Assembly: GCA_026692905.1 (NCBI GenBank)
Contig: JAPLNL010000045.1
Location: 55,721-119,720 of the forward strand
DNA: 64,000 nucleotides
DNA from: Planctomycetota bacterium
GTDB lineage: Bacteria > Planctomycetota > Planctomycetia > Pirellulales > Pirellulaceae
Direction of reading: 5' to 3'
Part shown: piece by piece, positions 35,009 through 44,454 of the stretch
Layout of the letters: every line of letters begins with the position of its first letter
Position numbering within the stretch: the first letter of the stretch is position 1
Notes under the pieces: generated by a model
Seen by the model: only the letters and a program-made list of their open reading frames with translations
Databases searched by the model: none
Told to the model about the DNA's origin: nothing
Program-made: the position numbers and the translations under genes

Positions 35009-36332
35009 ATGGCAGATCGCGACAGCCGTTCAACAGAAAGCATCGAATCAACGACACGGACGTTGAAGCCAATGTGGTCGCCTCTTTTCAACTTGGGGCT
35101 TGCCGCATCGGTTGGTTTGATAGCGGCATTGATCGCCTTTTCGTCAACCAACGACTTGCGAGACGGCGGCACGCTCATTGCTATCCCGATTTGCTTCCTT
35201 GTGTGGTTTATTGGAGACATCCTGCGTTGGCGTGGGCGATATCCAATGCGGTTGTTTTTGATGGTTCCCATTTTTGTCGCGGTGGGATGCGCGGTGTCCA
35301 TCCGTTTTTTTCAGAAAGCAAATCAGCGTCGCATCGCTTGGAACTCGGTCGTGGATGCGGGAGCGAGTGTTAAGTTCGAGACGCTGAAAATGGGCAATTG
35401 GGTTCAATACGACGAAGGGATCTTTCTACCAGCATTTTTGGAAGATTGGTTTGGTAAGGCGTGCAGTTGGAAGCCCCGAATCTCGACGACTTGGCGCACT
35501 CGACCTCGAACGATTGCCCGTGTTTACGCTCAAGGTTAGCGATTCTAGAAACAAATCGAGGATTGATTTGGATGTGTTTTCGAAATTGGTGAATTCCAAG
35601 CAAGTAGAATACCCGGAGGTGTGGTTGCATGAACCGAGCGAGGAAACGGTGAAAGCACTGAAGGTTTTCAAAAGACCTTTTTATCTTCGACTCTCTGGAG
35701 TGCTTTCCGAAGAGTCGATGCAACATCTTCAAGCGGATAGTCCAGTCCAATTCGTCATCTTGAGCTTGAATGATCCGCCCGGTGAAACGAGTTGGCTTAA
35801 CTTTCTGTCGTCGTGTCCCAATTGTGTCGTAATGGCTATCTCGCCAGTTTCAGCGGCGAGCCTGCGAACGATAGATCCAGAGAAGCCACTTGGCAAACTG
35901 AGTTTCCAGAGCGGTTGTTTGGAAGACGACGCGATCTTAGAATTGGCAAAATTATCCAAGGTGAGATACGTGAGTATAGTGTCGAGGGACATCATAGGTT
36001 CGCAAGCCTCAATTGATGCGATGTGCATGTCGCCCGTTTCGATGGAATTGGCGCGAGTAAGTCTGACTGCTGAGTCTGTTCAGTTGTTGGTTGATAACTT
36101 AGCCAGAACAAAACTGGACTTGTTTATCTCACGCATCGATTCGCACTCTTTTCTACGGCTTGCCGAAGTGAAATCCCTTCAGAGAATTCACCTGGGCTTT
36201 GAGTTAACGGAGCAAGATATCCAGGCAATCACGTTGTTTCCCGCCGATATCGAAATCATGATAGGCCCAAACACCAACAAGAGCCAAGTTCAGCAAATCA
36301 ATGAAGCCATCAAGAATCGTAAGGCGCGATAG
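35009..36332 (+). pseudogene. Broken gene: membrane-anchored leucine-rich-repeat-like protein with two apparent single-base losses
   Basis: Bases 35009-35461 encode a membrane N-terminus (two or three helices, then WVQYDEGIFLPAFLEDWFGKA). The homologous reading then continues in another frame (VQLEAPNLDDLA) for about 35 bases and in a third frame from about 35497 (LDLERLPVFTLKVSDSRNKS) to TAG at 36330. One extra G after 35460 (GGCGTG to GGCGGTG) and one after about 35495 (GGCGCA to GGCGGCA) restore a single 441-residue protein. The body has leucine-rich planctomycete repeats (ALKVFKRPFYLRLSGVLSEE). Either the gene is decayed or the sequence has two G-loss errors in the same GGCGG context. Confidence 0.75.
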
Positions 36333-36480
36333 TGTCGAACAATTGCGTCAATTGTTCACGCCCTGCGTCCCCATCGCAAAGCACAAAGCTCGGCACTGCT
36401 TTTGTGATCTGGTGTACGTTTGTAGTGGACCAGCACGCGTGTACTAACTTCAGAACAGTTGAGGACAACTGTTCTACACT
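36331..36480. mobile_element. MITE-like element, copy 3 (150 bp)
   Basis: It starts AGTGTCGAACAATTG exactly on the last two bases of the broken gene's TAG stop and ends CAACTGTTCTACACT, whose reverse complement AGTGTAGAACAGTTG differs from the left end at two positions. It is the most symmetrical copy. Copies 2 and 3 differ by few substitutions and have equal length, which suggests recent spread. No obvious target-site duplication can be stated. Confidence 0.8.
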
Positions 36481-36637
36481 CTTTTGTCCTTACTCATCGC
36501 CTAACCATAAATCGATCCCTAATATAAAACACGGCTACGGTGCTGGGACTGATGCATGAGGTTCTAATGGGAAATGTAGACTTTGGCAACAATCGACTTA
36601 TCGATTGAGGGGATGGCGATTGACTCGCTAAGCATGT

Positions 36638-37942
36638 CTAAGCGTGTTGCAGAGGTGTGATTCGGATGCGGAGGACTTGGCGTGGTGTCGCCTGGGACAC
36701 CGAGAACTGGTATTTGCCGATCTTGGTCTTTGCACCCACTTTGGGGATTGTGCCAAGCGAGGAAAGTAGCAGACCTGCGACGGTTTCATACTCCTCCGAC
36801 TCAGGCAAAAGCAGGGCCATTTGACGATTCGCGGCGGACACTTCCATCACGCCAGCGATACTAAAACCGCCGTCTGGATCCTCCACAAACATCGGCAGGG
36901 CTTCATCCACATCGAGTTCGTCCGCGATTTCACCGACGATCTCTTCCAACGCATCTTCGATAGTCGCTACCCCCAGCGTTTGCTGGAACTCATCCACGAC
37001 GATCGCCATGTGACTTCGTCGGAGCAGGAAATCTTTCAGCAGTTCGTCGATTTGTCTGGTTGCAGGGATCATCCAGGTCTCTCGCAAAATCCGTCGCAAT
37101 ATCGTTACATCGCGAGGCTGTTCTGGATTTTGCAACAGCGTCATCAAATCCTTGACGTAGAGAATGCCGACGATATTGTCCAGCGAGTCTTCGTAGACCG
37201 GCATGCGAGTTCGGCCTGAAGCGACAACCGCCTCGGTAACTTGTTGCCAGTGCCAATTCATGTCGATCGCATCGATCTGGCTTCGAGGTGTCATGATTTG
37301 AGAAACCTGACCTTCGTCCAAGTTCATTACGCCCGTAATCATTTCTCGCATGGAGCGAGTCACAAGGCCATCGCGCTCACCAGCCATGATCATCTTACGA
37401 ACTTCGTCTTCGAGTGACTCTTCCTCCATTCGATCTTCGACGCGGCGATCGCTCAAGCGATGACCGACAGCCAGGAAGAGATGCTCCAACGCTCGAAAGG
37501 GACGAGAGAGCACATTGATCGCGTGCCAATACCACCATGTGTGATAGAGCAGTACGGACGCGCTGTTGCGAGCGATAATCTTGGGGATCCACGAGTAGAC
37601 ACAGGCCAATACCGCCGCCGCGAGGATACTGATCGAGAGCAACTGATAAATCGAAATCGGATTCTGCGAATTGGAAAGCCCCCAATGGAGCCGGATCGAC
37701 AGCCAAGTCCCGGCGGAGATAAGCGCGATGCTGCTACCGAGAATGAACAGATAATTGCAGGCGGTTTGCGCCTCGTCTTGTTCGTCGAGGATTTTGCCAA
37801 AGCGTTCTCGGTTTCCCCGGAGTCGACAATAGGCTTCCAATGCACGGCCACGAAAATGAAGTAGCAAATGGCTACCAAAGCCGCCGATTGCTGCCGCGAC
37901 CAGACCAAGCAAAGAGAGTACCAAGCAGCCCGTGTTTTGCAT
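36638..37942 (-). CDS. CNNM/CorC-type membrane protein with CBS pair and transporter-associated domain
   Basis: The 434-residue protein has an N-terminal membrane domain (DUF21/CNNM-like, about 1-150, four helices), then a cytoplasmic part: an EVRKMIMAGERDGLVTRSMREM linker, a CBS pair (about 215-335) with IMTPRSQIDAIDMN, GRTRMPVYEDSLDNIVGILY and MAIVVDEFQQTLGVATIEDALEE, and a CorC/HlyC C-terminal domain (about 345-430). The family exports Mg2+ or Co2+, or controls their transport. The gene stands alone. Confidence 0.87.
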   Translation of the reverse strand: MQNTGCLVLSLLGLVAAAIGGFGSHLLLHFRGRALEAYCRLRGNRERFGKILDEQDEAQTACNYLFILGSSIALISAGTWLSIRLHWGLSNSQNPISIYQLLSISILAAAVLACVYSWIPKIIARNSASVLLYHTWWYWHAINVLSRPFRALEHLFLAVGHRLSDRRVEDRMEEESLEDEVRKMIMAGERDGLVTRSMREMITGVMNLDEGQVSQIMTPRSQIDAIDMNWHWQQVTEAVVASGRTRMPVYEDSLDNIVGILYVKDLMTLLQNPEQPRDVTILRRILRETWMIPATRQIDELLKDFLLRRSHMAIVVDEFQQTLGVATIEDALEEIVGEIADELDVDEALPMFVEDPDGGFSIAGVMEVSAANRQMALLLPESEEYETVAGLLLSSLGTIPKVGAKTKIGKYQFSVSQATPRQVLRIRITPLQHA

Positions 37943-38146
37943 TGTTATTTCAAAGAATTGAAATCGTTAGCCTCACCCAGTGCAAGGCATATCCCACGCG
38001 TCTATTGTAGATCAATTGCTCTCCATTGTTCACCAATGGGCCGAAACTTTTGGCAAGCACCTCGTTTAACAGTCTCCGGAGGTGTACGGTCAATGAAATC
38101 AGAAATTGCCCTCGTTCCAGGGCTCTGCCTTGGAATGCACTGCGGG

Positions 38147-38274
38147 GACACGAAGATCGTGGTCATTTGCAACCCGAACAACCCGACCGGAACAACGATT
38201 CCGCTTGCCCAAATTGTTGCTGTGGCGGACGCTATTCCAAAAGATGCGTTGCTCTTAGTGGAGCAATTCGAGAG
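38147..38274 (+). pseudogene. Remnant of a class I/II aminotransferase (HisC-like)
   Basis: The frame reads DTKIVVICNPNNPTGTTIPL and goes on AQIVAVADAIPKDALLLVEQFE. CNPNNPTG is the hallmark of histidinol-phosphate aminotransferase and relatives, and the next strand normally ends in V(V/L)DEAY, here decayed to LVEQFE. Neither the PLP-lysine region nor the N-terminal domain is found nearby, so only about 43 codons survive. The piece runs into the 3' end of the opposite-strand gene at 38255. It marks an old deletion or rearrangement. Confidence 0.7.
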
Positions 38275-38716
38275 CTTGAGCCCGCAGGGATCGGATCACC
38301 CTTTGCGTCTTGGCTGCTCCTTCGACATCGTTACGCACGATACACTCGCCGACTTCTTGTTCGAGCATTCGAGCTGCTGCCAAAATGGATTCGACCGCAT
38401 GCCAACGGGAATTGCTTATTGATTCCGTCTGCGTGTTCGACGGAGCGACTGCCGCAGACGGTGTGCTACCTTGCTGAACGATTTTCTTAATTTCCTGGAA
38501 CAGGGGATCGTTCAGGTAGTCCTCGACTGGAGAGAATAACGGAGGAACAACGGCCGGGGGGGCGGTTTCCTGCTGCGATTTTGGAACAGCTTCCTGAGGA
38601 GGAAGTTGCTGAATCGAAACGCCAAAGGCACACAGCAGACCAAGGCTCGCCGTGCCTAGTCCCAATTGGAATAGGGGGTGGGACAATCCTCGTCTCCGAA
38701 GTTTTGAAGTGGTCAT
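38255..38716 (-). CDS. Small membrane-anchored or secreted protein of unknown function
   Basis: The start MTTSKLRRRG at 38716 avoids an open frame that continues upstream through a family A repeat. The 153-residue product has a basic N-terminus and one hydrophobic stretch (about 18-36, GLGTASLGLLCAFGVSI), then a Pro/Gln-rich linker and a helical C-terminus (VESILAAARMLEQEVGECIV, ALELLH). Its 3' end overlaps an aminotransferase remnant on the other strand. No family recognised. Confidence 0.6.
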   Translation of the reverse strand: MTTSKLRRRGLSHPLFQLGLGTASLGLLCAFGVSIQQLPPQEAVPKSQQETAPPAVVPPLFSPVEDYLNDPLFQEIKKIVQQGSTPSAAVAPSNTQTESISNSRWHAVESILAAARMLEQEVGECIVRNDVEGAAKTQRVIRSLRAQALELLH

Positions 38717-38854
38717 GGTGGCTCGGTCTCGCTTCGAATCGTGGAACAAGAAGTCAGGAAGCCCACAAATTGCTGGGATTCTCAAAACGTGGCAGCAAAT
38801 TGTAGCAAAAACGGTCGTTTTGATTTCGGCGATTCGGCCCGCGCTCGGTCGCTT

Positions 38855-38917
38855 CGGGAAAGCGAGGCTCCTGCCGAGCTTGCGACGCTCTTGTTCGGCA
38901 GGAGCCTCCCCGTCCCG
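38855..38917. repeat. GC-rich palindromic repeat (family A), copy 3
   Basis: The arms GCGAGGCTCCTGCCGA and TCGGCAGGAGCCTCCCC surround GCTTGCGACGCTCTTGT. It occupies the divergent gap 38717-39010 between two secreted-protein genes. Confidence 0.8.
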
Positions 38918-39010
38918 AGTAACAAATTTGATGATTCGCAATTTATTCTTGCAACGCTTCCGGTTATAAAGAGGTAGTCTTTTCTTTTCGTCTTTTGTTT
39001 GGGGCCGATC

Positions 39011-40456
39011 ATGAATCGCTGCCGGTTTTCTTTTTTGAGTCTAAATGCCCTTGCTTTCGGAATCGCTATTTCCCTTGCAGCGCTTTTGGGGAACGCGAAT
39101 TCAGCATTCGCACAGACCAAGAGAACGGTGCTGGATGCCACACGTGCTCTCGATGCCCCATTAGATAAAGACCTTGAATGGGTTACTGCGTTTCTCGAGT
39201 CTAGCATCGCTAAAAACGAAACCGATGCGATGGCAAATTGCGTGCTGTCGATCATTCAGTTTCGTAAGCAGGAGTTTGAAAATGCATTAAAGTCGATCGA
39301 ACGATCGAACTCGGGTGAGAAAGCGAAAATCACTCGTGCGACAACTGGCAGAATTCAGTTGCTGTGCGCTATCAACTTGGACGATGGACCGACCGCAACA
39401 AAACTGTTCCAGGACTTGCTGAATGCTTGCCAGCGTGAAACAGCGACGATTGCTTTGCGAAAGACCTTTTGTGAGTGGATGGGTGAAATCATCGGAAGTT
39501 TGGATTCGGTCGAAGCAAAGTCGCCGATCGATATTGAGTTGCTTGCAAAAGCAAAAAAATCGCTCCTGGGAATTGCTGAAACAAAACTTAGCCAAGCGTT
39601 CGAGAGTCAATACACGCGATCTCATTCCCGAGCTGACGAAATTCGCAAAATGCTCGAGCGTTACGGTGAATTGGGTGACGCTGGAATGCAGGAATTGGAC
39701 ACAAGCATGTCAGCGGAAATTGAGAAGTTAGAGGAGATACTTGCGGCATCGGTCAAGGAGTCTCGCGAAATATCCAGCGAGAACCAAGCCTTAGCCAAAT
39801 CGCTTCGGCTTGAGATGGGTAATTTACGCGAGCAGATTCGACGCATCGAAGTGGAACGAGTCAGCAATGGTCCTGGTATGCCAGCTCCTATGTTCCCCCC
39901 TCAAGGACCACCAGTCCCACCCAATCGCAATGCGATTTATGTCGATCCCTATTACATTCAAACCGTCACAGAGTATGTCAACAATCAGCCAGTCACTCAG
40001 CAAATTCAAACGCGTCGAGACTCACGCGACATTGAATCCGAGAGAAATTCCATCTACCAGACACAACTTTCGTTTTATCAAACACAGTTGAATACCTATA
40101 ACCAAATGATGTCTTTGTATAGTCAGTACCAGAAGAATCTCGCGGAATGGAAGAAAAGCGAGGAGCAACGTCGAAACAAACTTGCGGATCAACGCAGGGA
40201 ACTTGAGTCGCAGATTGGGCAGGTCAAAACCAAGCTTGATGAAATAGAAGACATCAAAAAAGGAAACGCAGGTGGGAACGCGGACCTGAGGAAATCGATC
40301 GCGCCGATCAAGTCGGAATTGGAACTCGTTCGTTTGGTGCTCAATGCCGGCAAGGCAGGTAAGCCATACATTGCGCTTCGGCCTCGAACCCTCGACCCTT
40401 GGCTGATTACCGAAGAAAAGAATCGGTTGCTGAAGCTCTTCGCAGATGCGAACTAA
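39011..40456 (+). CDS. Secreted coiled-coil protein of unknown function
   Basis: The start MNRCRFSFLSLN at 39011 is followed by a signal peptide ending near SAFAQT, leaving about 450 residues. Three long coiled-coil stretches (about 230-285, 345-395 and 400-425), rich in Glu, Gln, Lys and Arg, surround a Pro-rich segment (PAPMFPPQGPPVPPNR) and a Tyr/Gln-rich region (YQTQLSFYQTQLNTYNQMMS). The likely location is the periplasm or cell envelope, perhaps as a structural or linking protein. No enzyme motif. Confidence 0.72.
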   Translation: MNRCRFSFLSLNALAFGIAISLAALLGNANSAFAQTKRTVLDATRALDAPLDKDLEWVTAFLESSIAKNETDAMANCVLSIIQFRKQEFENALKSIERSNSGEKAKITRATTGRIQLLCAINLDDGPTATKLFQDLLNACQRETATIALRKTFCEWMGEIIGSLDSVEAKSPIDIELLAKAKKSLLGIAETKLSQAFESQYTRSHSRADEIRKMLERYGELGDAGMQELDTSMSAEIEKLEEILAASVKESREISSENQALAKSLRLEMGNLREQIRRIEVERVSNGPGMPAPMFPPQGPPVPPNRNAIYVDPYYIQTVTEYVNNQPVTQQIQTRRDSRDIESERNSIYQTQLSFYQTQLNTYNQMMSLYSQYQKNLAEWKKSEEQRRNKLADQRRELESQIGQVKTKLDEIEDIKKGNAGGNADLRKSIAPIKSELELVRLVLNAGKAGKPYIALRPRTLDPWLITEEKNRLLKLFADAN

Positions 40457-40469
40457 AAAACGTTGACGC

Positions 40470-41927
40470 CTATTTGGCGTTCGAAGGAGTAAGCAAGTGT
40501 TTTAGCCTGCGTGAGATTTTCTCCATCAACACTTCCAAACATCCTGGCGATGTGGCAGCGATTATTTCTTGGTATATCTCGTAGCCGTAAGCACTCGCAG
40601 GTGGAATGTAACCCGGTTGCCAATCGTTGGTGAGTGTCGTCACGATGACAGGATGGTCGGCAAACCGTTCGCGGATCGTGAGCTGGAAGATTTGGTACAA
40701 CTCACCTGGAACAAAGACCCAAATCGAATCGCCCAAAATGCCCAGTCGCACCATGATGGGGTATGTGCTCCCCGGCACCAAGTTGGTTAATCGGTTGAGT
40801 TGCCGCGTGCGCTGTTCGACTTGAGCTCTGCAATCACGTACTCGAAGTTGGTCATTGGATGCATGGGCAAGCGATTCTTCGGCAAGCCAATGTTCTCGCT
40901 CTGCGGTTGTCTGTTCGACAGTCGGAAGATCATGTCGATAGGGGAGATCGACAACCATTTGCTCCCAGTGCCAATCGTCAGCGCGAACAACGGCGTCGCC
41001 CGAAATGGGGCCATGTTTCCAGGTGCCGATTGCGGTTCCTGAGATAACAGGTCCCATATAACGGTACTCGGTCCCCGCTTGTGGCAAAGTGGTCAGGGTG
41101 GAAAGCACTGCGTAACCCACTTGTCGGCCATTGCGATCCGCGATGGTCGTATCGCCAACGAATCCCTCGCGTGGACCGAGATCGCCAGATGCTCCTTGCA
41201 AAAACAGACACACCCCTCCTTCTGACTGTTCTATGACTTCGCGCATGGCGCCGACCCAATCGGGACTGATCAGCGTGTTATCCCATGCCAAAGTGGTAGG
41301 ATGGCAAGCGTAGTTTACGACGGTTGCTAGGATGGTTCCTGAAGCATTAGCGATTCTGGCCAGTAAGAGTGTGTCGTCGGCCCGACCTGCTGGATTGAAG
41401 CCACAAACAAATCGCGAACGCTCTTCATCGAAGTAGTCGCGGTGGGCCGCCAGATTGCAGCGCCCGTTTGCATAGACGATTGTTGCTGGCGCGACTCGGA
41501 GTTGGGCTTCGCGAGCAAGTTCCGCGATTCGTACTGCCAAGTCATCGAGGTACGGACCTAGCAGTTCGCCACCGGGGAGATCGCTTCGAGTGCGCGACAT
41601 CCATCCAGCGCCATGCGTGTGCGACAGTGTGATCATGATGCTCTCGTATCCGACGTTGGTCGCATCCTGGATCAATTGTCGAATTTTTCGCAGTTCCTGT
41701 GAATCGAGAATGCAATGATCGAGTGACACAATGATTTGCGGCTCGCCGGTCGATGGTGCATCGGGTTCTAGCCAAAGCAACGTCGCTTCGAGCGGCCGAT
41801 GGACTCCCGTCGCGCGGTCATGCAAGGCTGCTCCCCACATACGATGGTAGATACCGACAGGCGGCGTGATGTCGCATCGCGAGATGGCTGCCCGACAGCG
41901 TGATTGTGGTGTTCTAACGACCTTCAT
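40470..41927 (-). CDS. Neutral/alkaline ceramidase-like hydrolase without signal peptide
   Basis: I prefer the ATG at 41927 (MKVVRTPQSRC) giving 485 residues. The N-terminus ISRCDITPPVGIYHRMWG and the zinc-site segments LSHTHGAGWM and NYACHPTTLAW match the neutral ceramidase superfamily; FLQGASGDLGPREG resembles the Ser-containing GDxxP region. The usual size is 650-750 residues, so the C-terminal part is short. There is no signal peptide. It is the last gene of an operon for sugar-acid breakdown and overlaps the transporter by 14 bp, so it may release a sugar acid from a larger compound rather than cut ceramide. Confidence 0.75.
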   Translation of the reverse strand: MKVVRTPQSRCRAAISRCDITPPVGIYHRMWGAALHDRATGVHRPLEATLLWLEPDAPSTGEPQIIVSLDHCILDSQELRKIRQLIQDATNVGYESIMITLSHTHGAGWMSRTRSDLPGGELLGPYLDDLAVRIAELAREAQLRVAPATIVYANGRCNLAAHRDYFDEERSRFVCGFNPAGRADDTLLLARIANASGTILATVVNYACHPTTLAWDNTLISPDWVGAMREVIEQSEGGVCLFLQGASGDLGPREGFVGDTTIADRNGRQVGYAVLSTLTTLPQAGTEYRYMGPVISGTAIGTWKHGPISGDAVVRADDWHWEQMVVDLPYRHDLPTVEQTTAEREHWLAEESLAHASNDQLRVRDCRAQVEQRTRQLNRLTNLVPGSTYPIMVRLGILGDSIWVFVPGELYQIFQLTIRERFADHPVIVTTLTNDWQPGYIPPASAYGYEIYQEIIAATSPGCLEVLMEKISRRLKHLLTPSNAK

Positions 41928-43203
41928 TCTCGTCTCCAAAGAGAGTGCCTTGCGGATTCAAAAGTGCCCAGCACATCGTATCGACGGCCATGACCGCGGC
42001 GAACAGAAAAAGAATCAAGTTCCAATTGCCCGTCTGGGCGACCAGCCAACCGGCCGTTACCGGAAACAATGCTGCTCCCATATTGCCAAACATGTTCATC
42101 GTACTGAAGACAGTAGCCACATGTCGCCCTCCGAAACCGATTGCCACGGTGTAGCCGCTAACACCGCCAAACGTTGCGCAAAAAGCGCCGACGGTAATCA
42201 ATGCGATGCTGAAATTGACATCTTGAACGAAGTAGGACGCGACGATGAGCAACGAGCAACTCCCCATCCCCAAAACGGCGATGCCTTGCCGACTGAGTCG
42301 CTGGTTGCCTGTTCGCTTCAATAGCCAATCGGAAAAAAATCCTCCCGTCAAACTGCCAAGCACTCCTCCGATACCGGCTACCGTGGTGAGAATTCCCGAA
42401 CCCAACAGAGACACATCACGCGTCTTTTGCAAGAATGTCGGAAACCAAGTCATGAAGAAAACCATCCCTGCGGCGCGAAAGAACTGCTGTCCACATAGCA
42501 GCGCCAACGGCCAACTGTGGAACATGACCGACCAATCGACTTTGGATGGAACGTCGCGAATCCCATCAATCGCAGGTAGTTTCCGCAGCGGTATTACCCA
42601 TAGAAACGCCGCAGTCCATAGGATGCCCGGGATCGCATAAGCTGCCAGCAATAGTCGCCAGCGATCCAGATGGGTGGCCTCGCTCCAAGTCGACAACGAC
42701 TCGAGGAAAGTCGCGGTAAGAACCGGTGCGATCGCGCCCCCAATCGTCATTCCGCAAGCTAATAATCCCGTAGCCCGCGCGCACTCCGTCTCCGGAAAGA
42801 TTCGACCGATTGCTTTTGCCGCACAAGGAAACGCGCCGGCCTGGGCAGCACCCATCAAACTCCACATCACCAACAACGAGTAGAAATCGGTTGCCAATGA
42901 AGTCAACAGCGTGGCCAGGGACCAAACGACACTGTAAATGGCCAAAGCACGGCGACTTCCCAACCGATCCGCCAGAGAGCCGCTGGGAATCTGCATTAGG
43001 CCATAGGATAAATACCAAGCCGATTGAATCCACCCCATCTCTCGTGCAAGATCCGCAAACTGCAGATCACCGGCAATCTCCGCCGCCGGAACACTGAGGG
43101 CCGCTCGCTGGATATAGGCAATCGCCGCGGATGCGCACAAGAACGCCAGCACGTGATAGCGACCTTGGTGGACTTCGCGGTCGTCCATTGAAACGGTTGT
43201 CAT
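41914..43203 (-). CDS. MFS transporter, anion:cation symporter (hexuronate/galactonate) type
   Basis: The 429-residue protein has twelve membrane segments. The MFS signature after helix 2-3 reads LADRLGSRRALAIYSV and the second half has GGFFSDWLLKRTGNQRL. The ACS family (ExuT, DgoT, GarP) imports sugar acids with protons. Position between an aldolase and a hydrolase, 9 bp after the aldolase stop, and with a galactonate-dehydratase-like gene upstream, points to uptake of an aldonate or uronate. Confidence 0.85.
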   Translation of the reverse strand: MTTVSMDDREVHQGRYHVLAFLCASAAIAYIQRAALSVPAAEIAGDLQFADLAREMGWIQSAWYLSYGLMQIPSGSLADRLGSRRALAIYSVVWSLATLLTSLATDFYSLLVMWSLMGAAQAGAFPCAAKAIGRIFPETECARATGLLACGMTIGGAIAPVLTATFLESLSTWSEATHLDRWRLLLAAYAIPGILWTAAFLWVIPLRKLPAIDGIRDVPSKVDWSVMFHSWPLALLCGQQFFRAAGMVFFMTWFPTFLQKTRDVSLLGSGILTTVAGIGGVLGSLTGGFFSDWLLKRTGNQRLSRQGIAVLGMGSCSLLIVASYFVQDVNFSIALITVGAFCATFGGVSGYTVAIGFGGRHVATVFSTMNMFGNMGAALFPVTAGWLVAQTGNWNLILFLFAAVMAVDTMCWALLNPQGTLFGDENEGR

Positions 43204-43212
43204 GCCAAGCCT

Positions 43213-44139
43213 TTAACTCGCGTTGAGTCTTTGTTGCATAAGTGCGAATAGGCGATCGACTTCAGCGATCGTCTCACAATCTGGCTGCCAACCGTACGGC
43301 TGGAGCTGGAGCGTGTTCTGAAAGAGGCCACGTTTCTTCAGTAAGTATTTTTCAATGGATAAGAAACCATCGAGTCCACCTTGAAGCTGCAAATACACGA
43401 GCGCACTGATCGGCAAAGACAGTTCGTAAATACGTCGTTCGTCGCCGACTTTTAGGGCACGCCACAATGCGACGATACCATCCAGCAAATCCGTGCCGGG
43501 CATCGTGCCGACAATACCGCGACGGTAGCAATCGACAAGATTGATTCCACCTGATCCTTCAAAGATACGTGCTTGATGCTTCGTCGCATCCCGCAGCTTC
43601 GAAAGGTTTGGACCGAGCGGACTGGCTTCCGGTTTGAAGAAGATTCGTCGCTCACCGAACTCATCGAGGAGTTTTAGATATACGCCTAGATCAATCGAAG
43701 CACCGACGTAGTTCGATGCATCCTGAACGACAAGCGGAATCGAAATACTGCGTGCAATCGACGCAAAGTAATCTGCCGTTGCTGCACTGCTGAGAGCGGT
43801 TGCCACCGGCGGGATCGCCATAACCGCATTGGCCCCCAGCGACTCCGCATGTTGAGCGAAGTCGCAAGCCTCAGCATTGCTTTCCGCTCCGACGCTGATC
43901 ACCACAAAGCCGCGCCCCTTAACCGACTGACAAACACGCATCGCGAGTTCCTTGCGGCCGCGATAACCGAGCCGTAACGTCTCGCTAACCATCGCGCAAA
44001 CAACGCCATCTGCGCCAGTCGAAAACGCCCAGTCGATCTCGCTTTCGAGCGTGGCCACGTCGATTGCAAAGTTTTCGGTAAAAGGCGTTTGCAGAACAGG
44101 GAGCACACCATTCAGGTCGGCAGTGGTCGCCAAAGTCAT
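43213..44139 (-). CDS. DapA/NanA-family aldolase (probable 2-keto-3-deoxy sugar-acid aldolase)
   Basis: The 308-residue protein has the (beta/alpha)8 class I aldolase plan. [20 protein letters not shown] near residue 8 is the family start, [15 protein letters not shown] covers the central strand with Tyr, and the Schiff-base Lys lies in [13 protein letters not shown] (about residue 167). [20 protein letters not shown] is the distal part. With the dehydratase upstream and a sugar-acid transporter downstream it likely cleaves a 2-keto-3-deoxy sugar acid into pyruvate and an aldehyde. The exact sugar is unknown. Confidence 0.83.
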   Translation of the reverse strand: MTLATTADLNGVLPVLQTPFTENFAIDVATLESEIDWAFSTGADGVVCAMVSETLRLGYRGRKELAMRVCQSVKGRGFVVISVGAESNAEACDFAQHAESLGANAVMAIPPVATALSSAATADYFASIARSISIPLVVQDASNYVGASIDLGVYLKLLDEFGERRIFFKPEASPLGPNLSKLRDATKHQARIFEGSGGINLVDCYRRGIVGTMPGTDLLDGIVALWRALKVGDERRIYELSLPISALVYLQLQGGLDGFLSIEKYLLKKRGLFQNTLQLQPYGWQPDCETIAEVDRLFALMQQRLNAS

Positions 44140-44297
44140 TTGTTTTCTCGTGAGAGTAAAAGGTCTTGGTTTTTATGTTCAAGCCGCGCCGCCACGGGTC
44201 AAGCTCAGGGAATTGAAAACCTATGCACAAGACAGCGACCGATTTGCCTAGCAACTTGGACACATCTTTGAAATGCCTTGTCCCATAAATGCCTTCT

Positions 44298-44403
44298 GGA
44301 GGGTGAGGCTCCTGCCGAACCTTTGCACCGTTGGCTCGGCAGGAGCCTCGCCCTCCCTAAGGTTTTCGATGGAATTGACTTTGCAAAGATGTTTACAGGG
44401 GTG
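44298..44403. repeat. Palindromic repeat (family A), copy 4, with shared flank
   Basis: The hairpin GGAGGGTGAGGCTCCTGCCG ... CTCGGCAGGAGCCTCGCCCT (44298-44357) is followed by AAGGTTTTCGATGGAATTGA, the same flank as at 19564. It separates the aldolase from the dehydratase (gap 44140-44454), so either the operon is interrupted or an mRNA hairpin sits in it. Confidence 0.8.
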
Positions 44404-44454
44404 GCCTTACCCTCCCTAGCAACGAATTGGTTGGATAAACTTGTTGGAAACTTG

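Noticed and set aside
38026..38490. 154-codon + strand frame
   Set aside because: It is a shifted frame across the aminotransferase remnant and the antisense of the 38255 gene.
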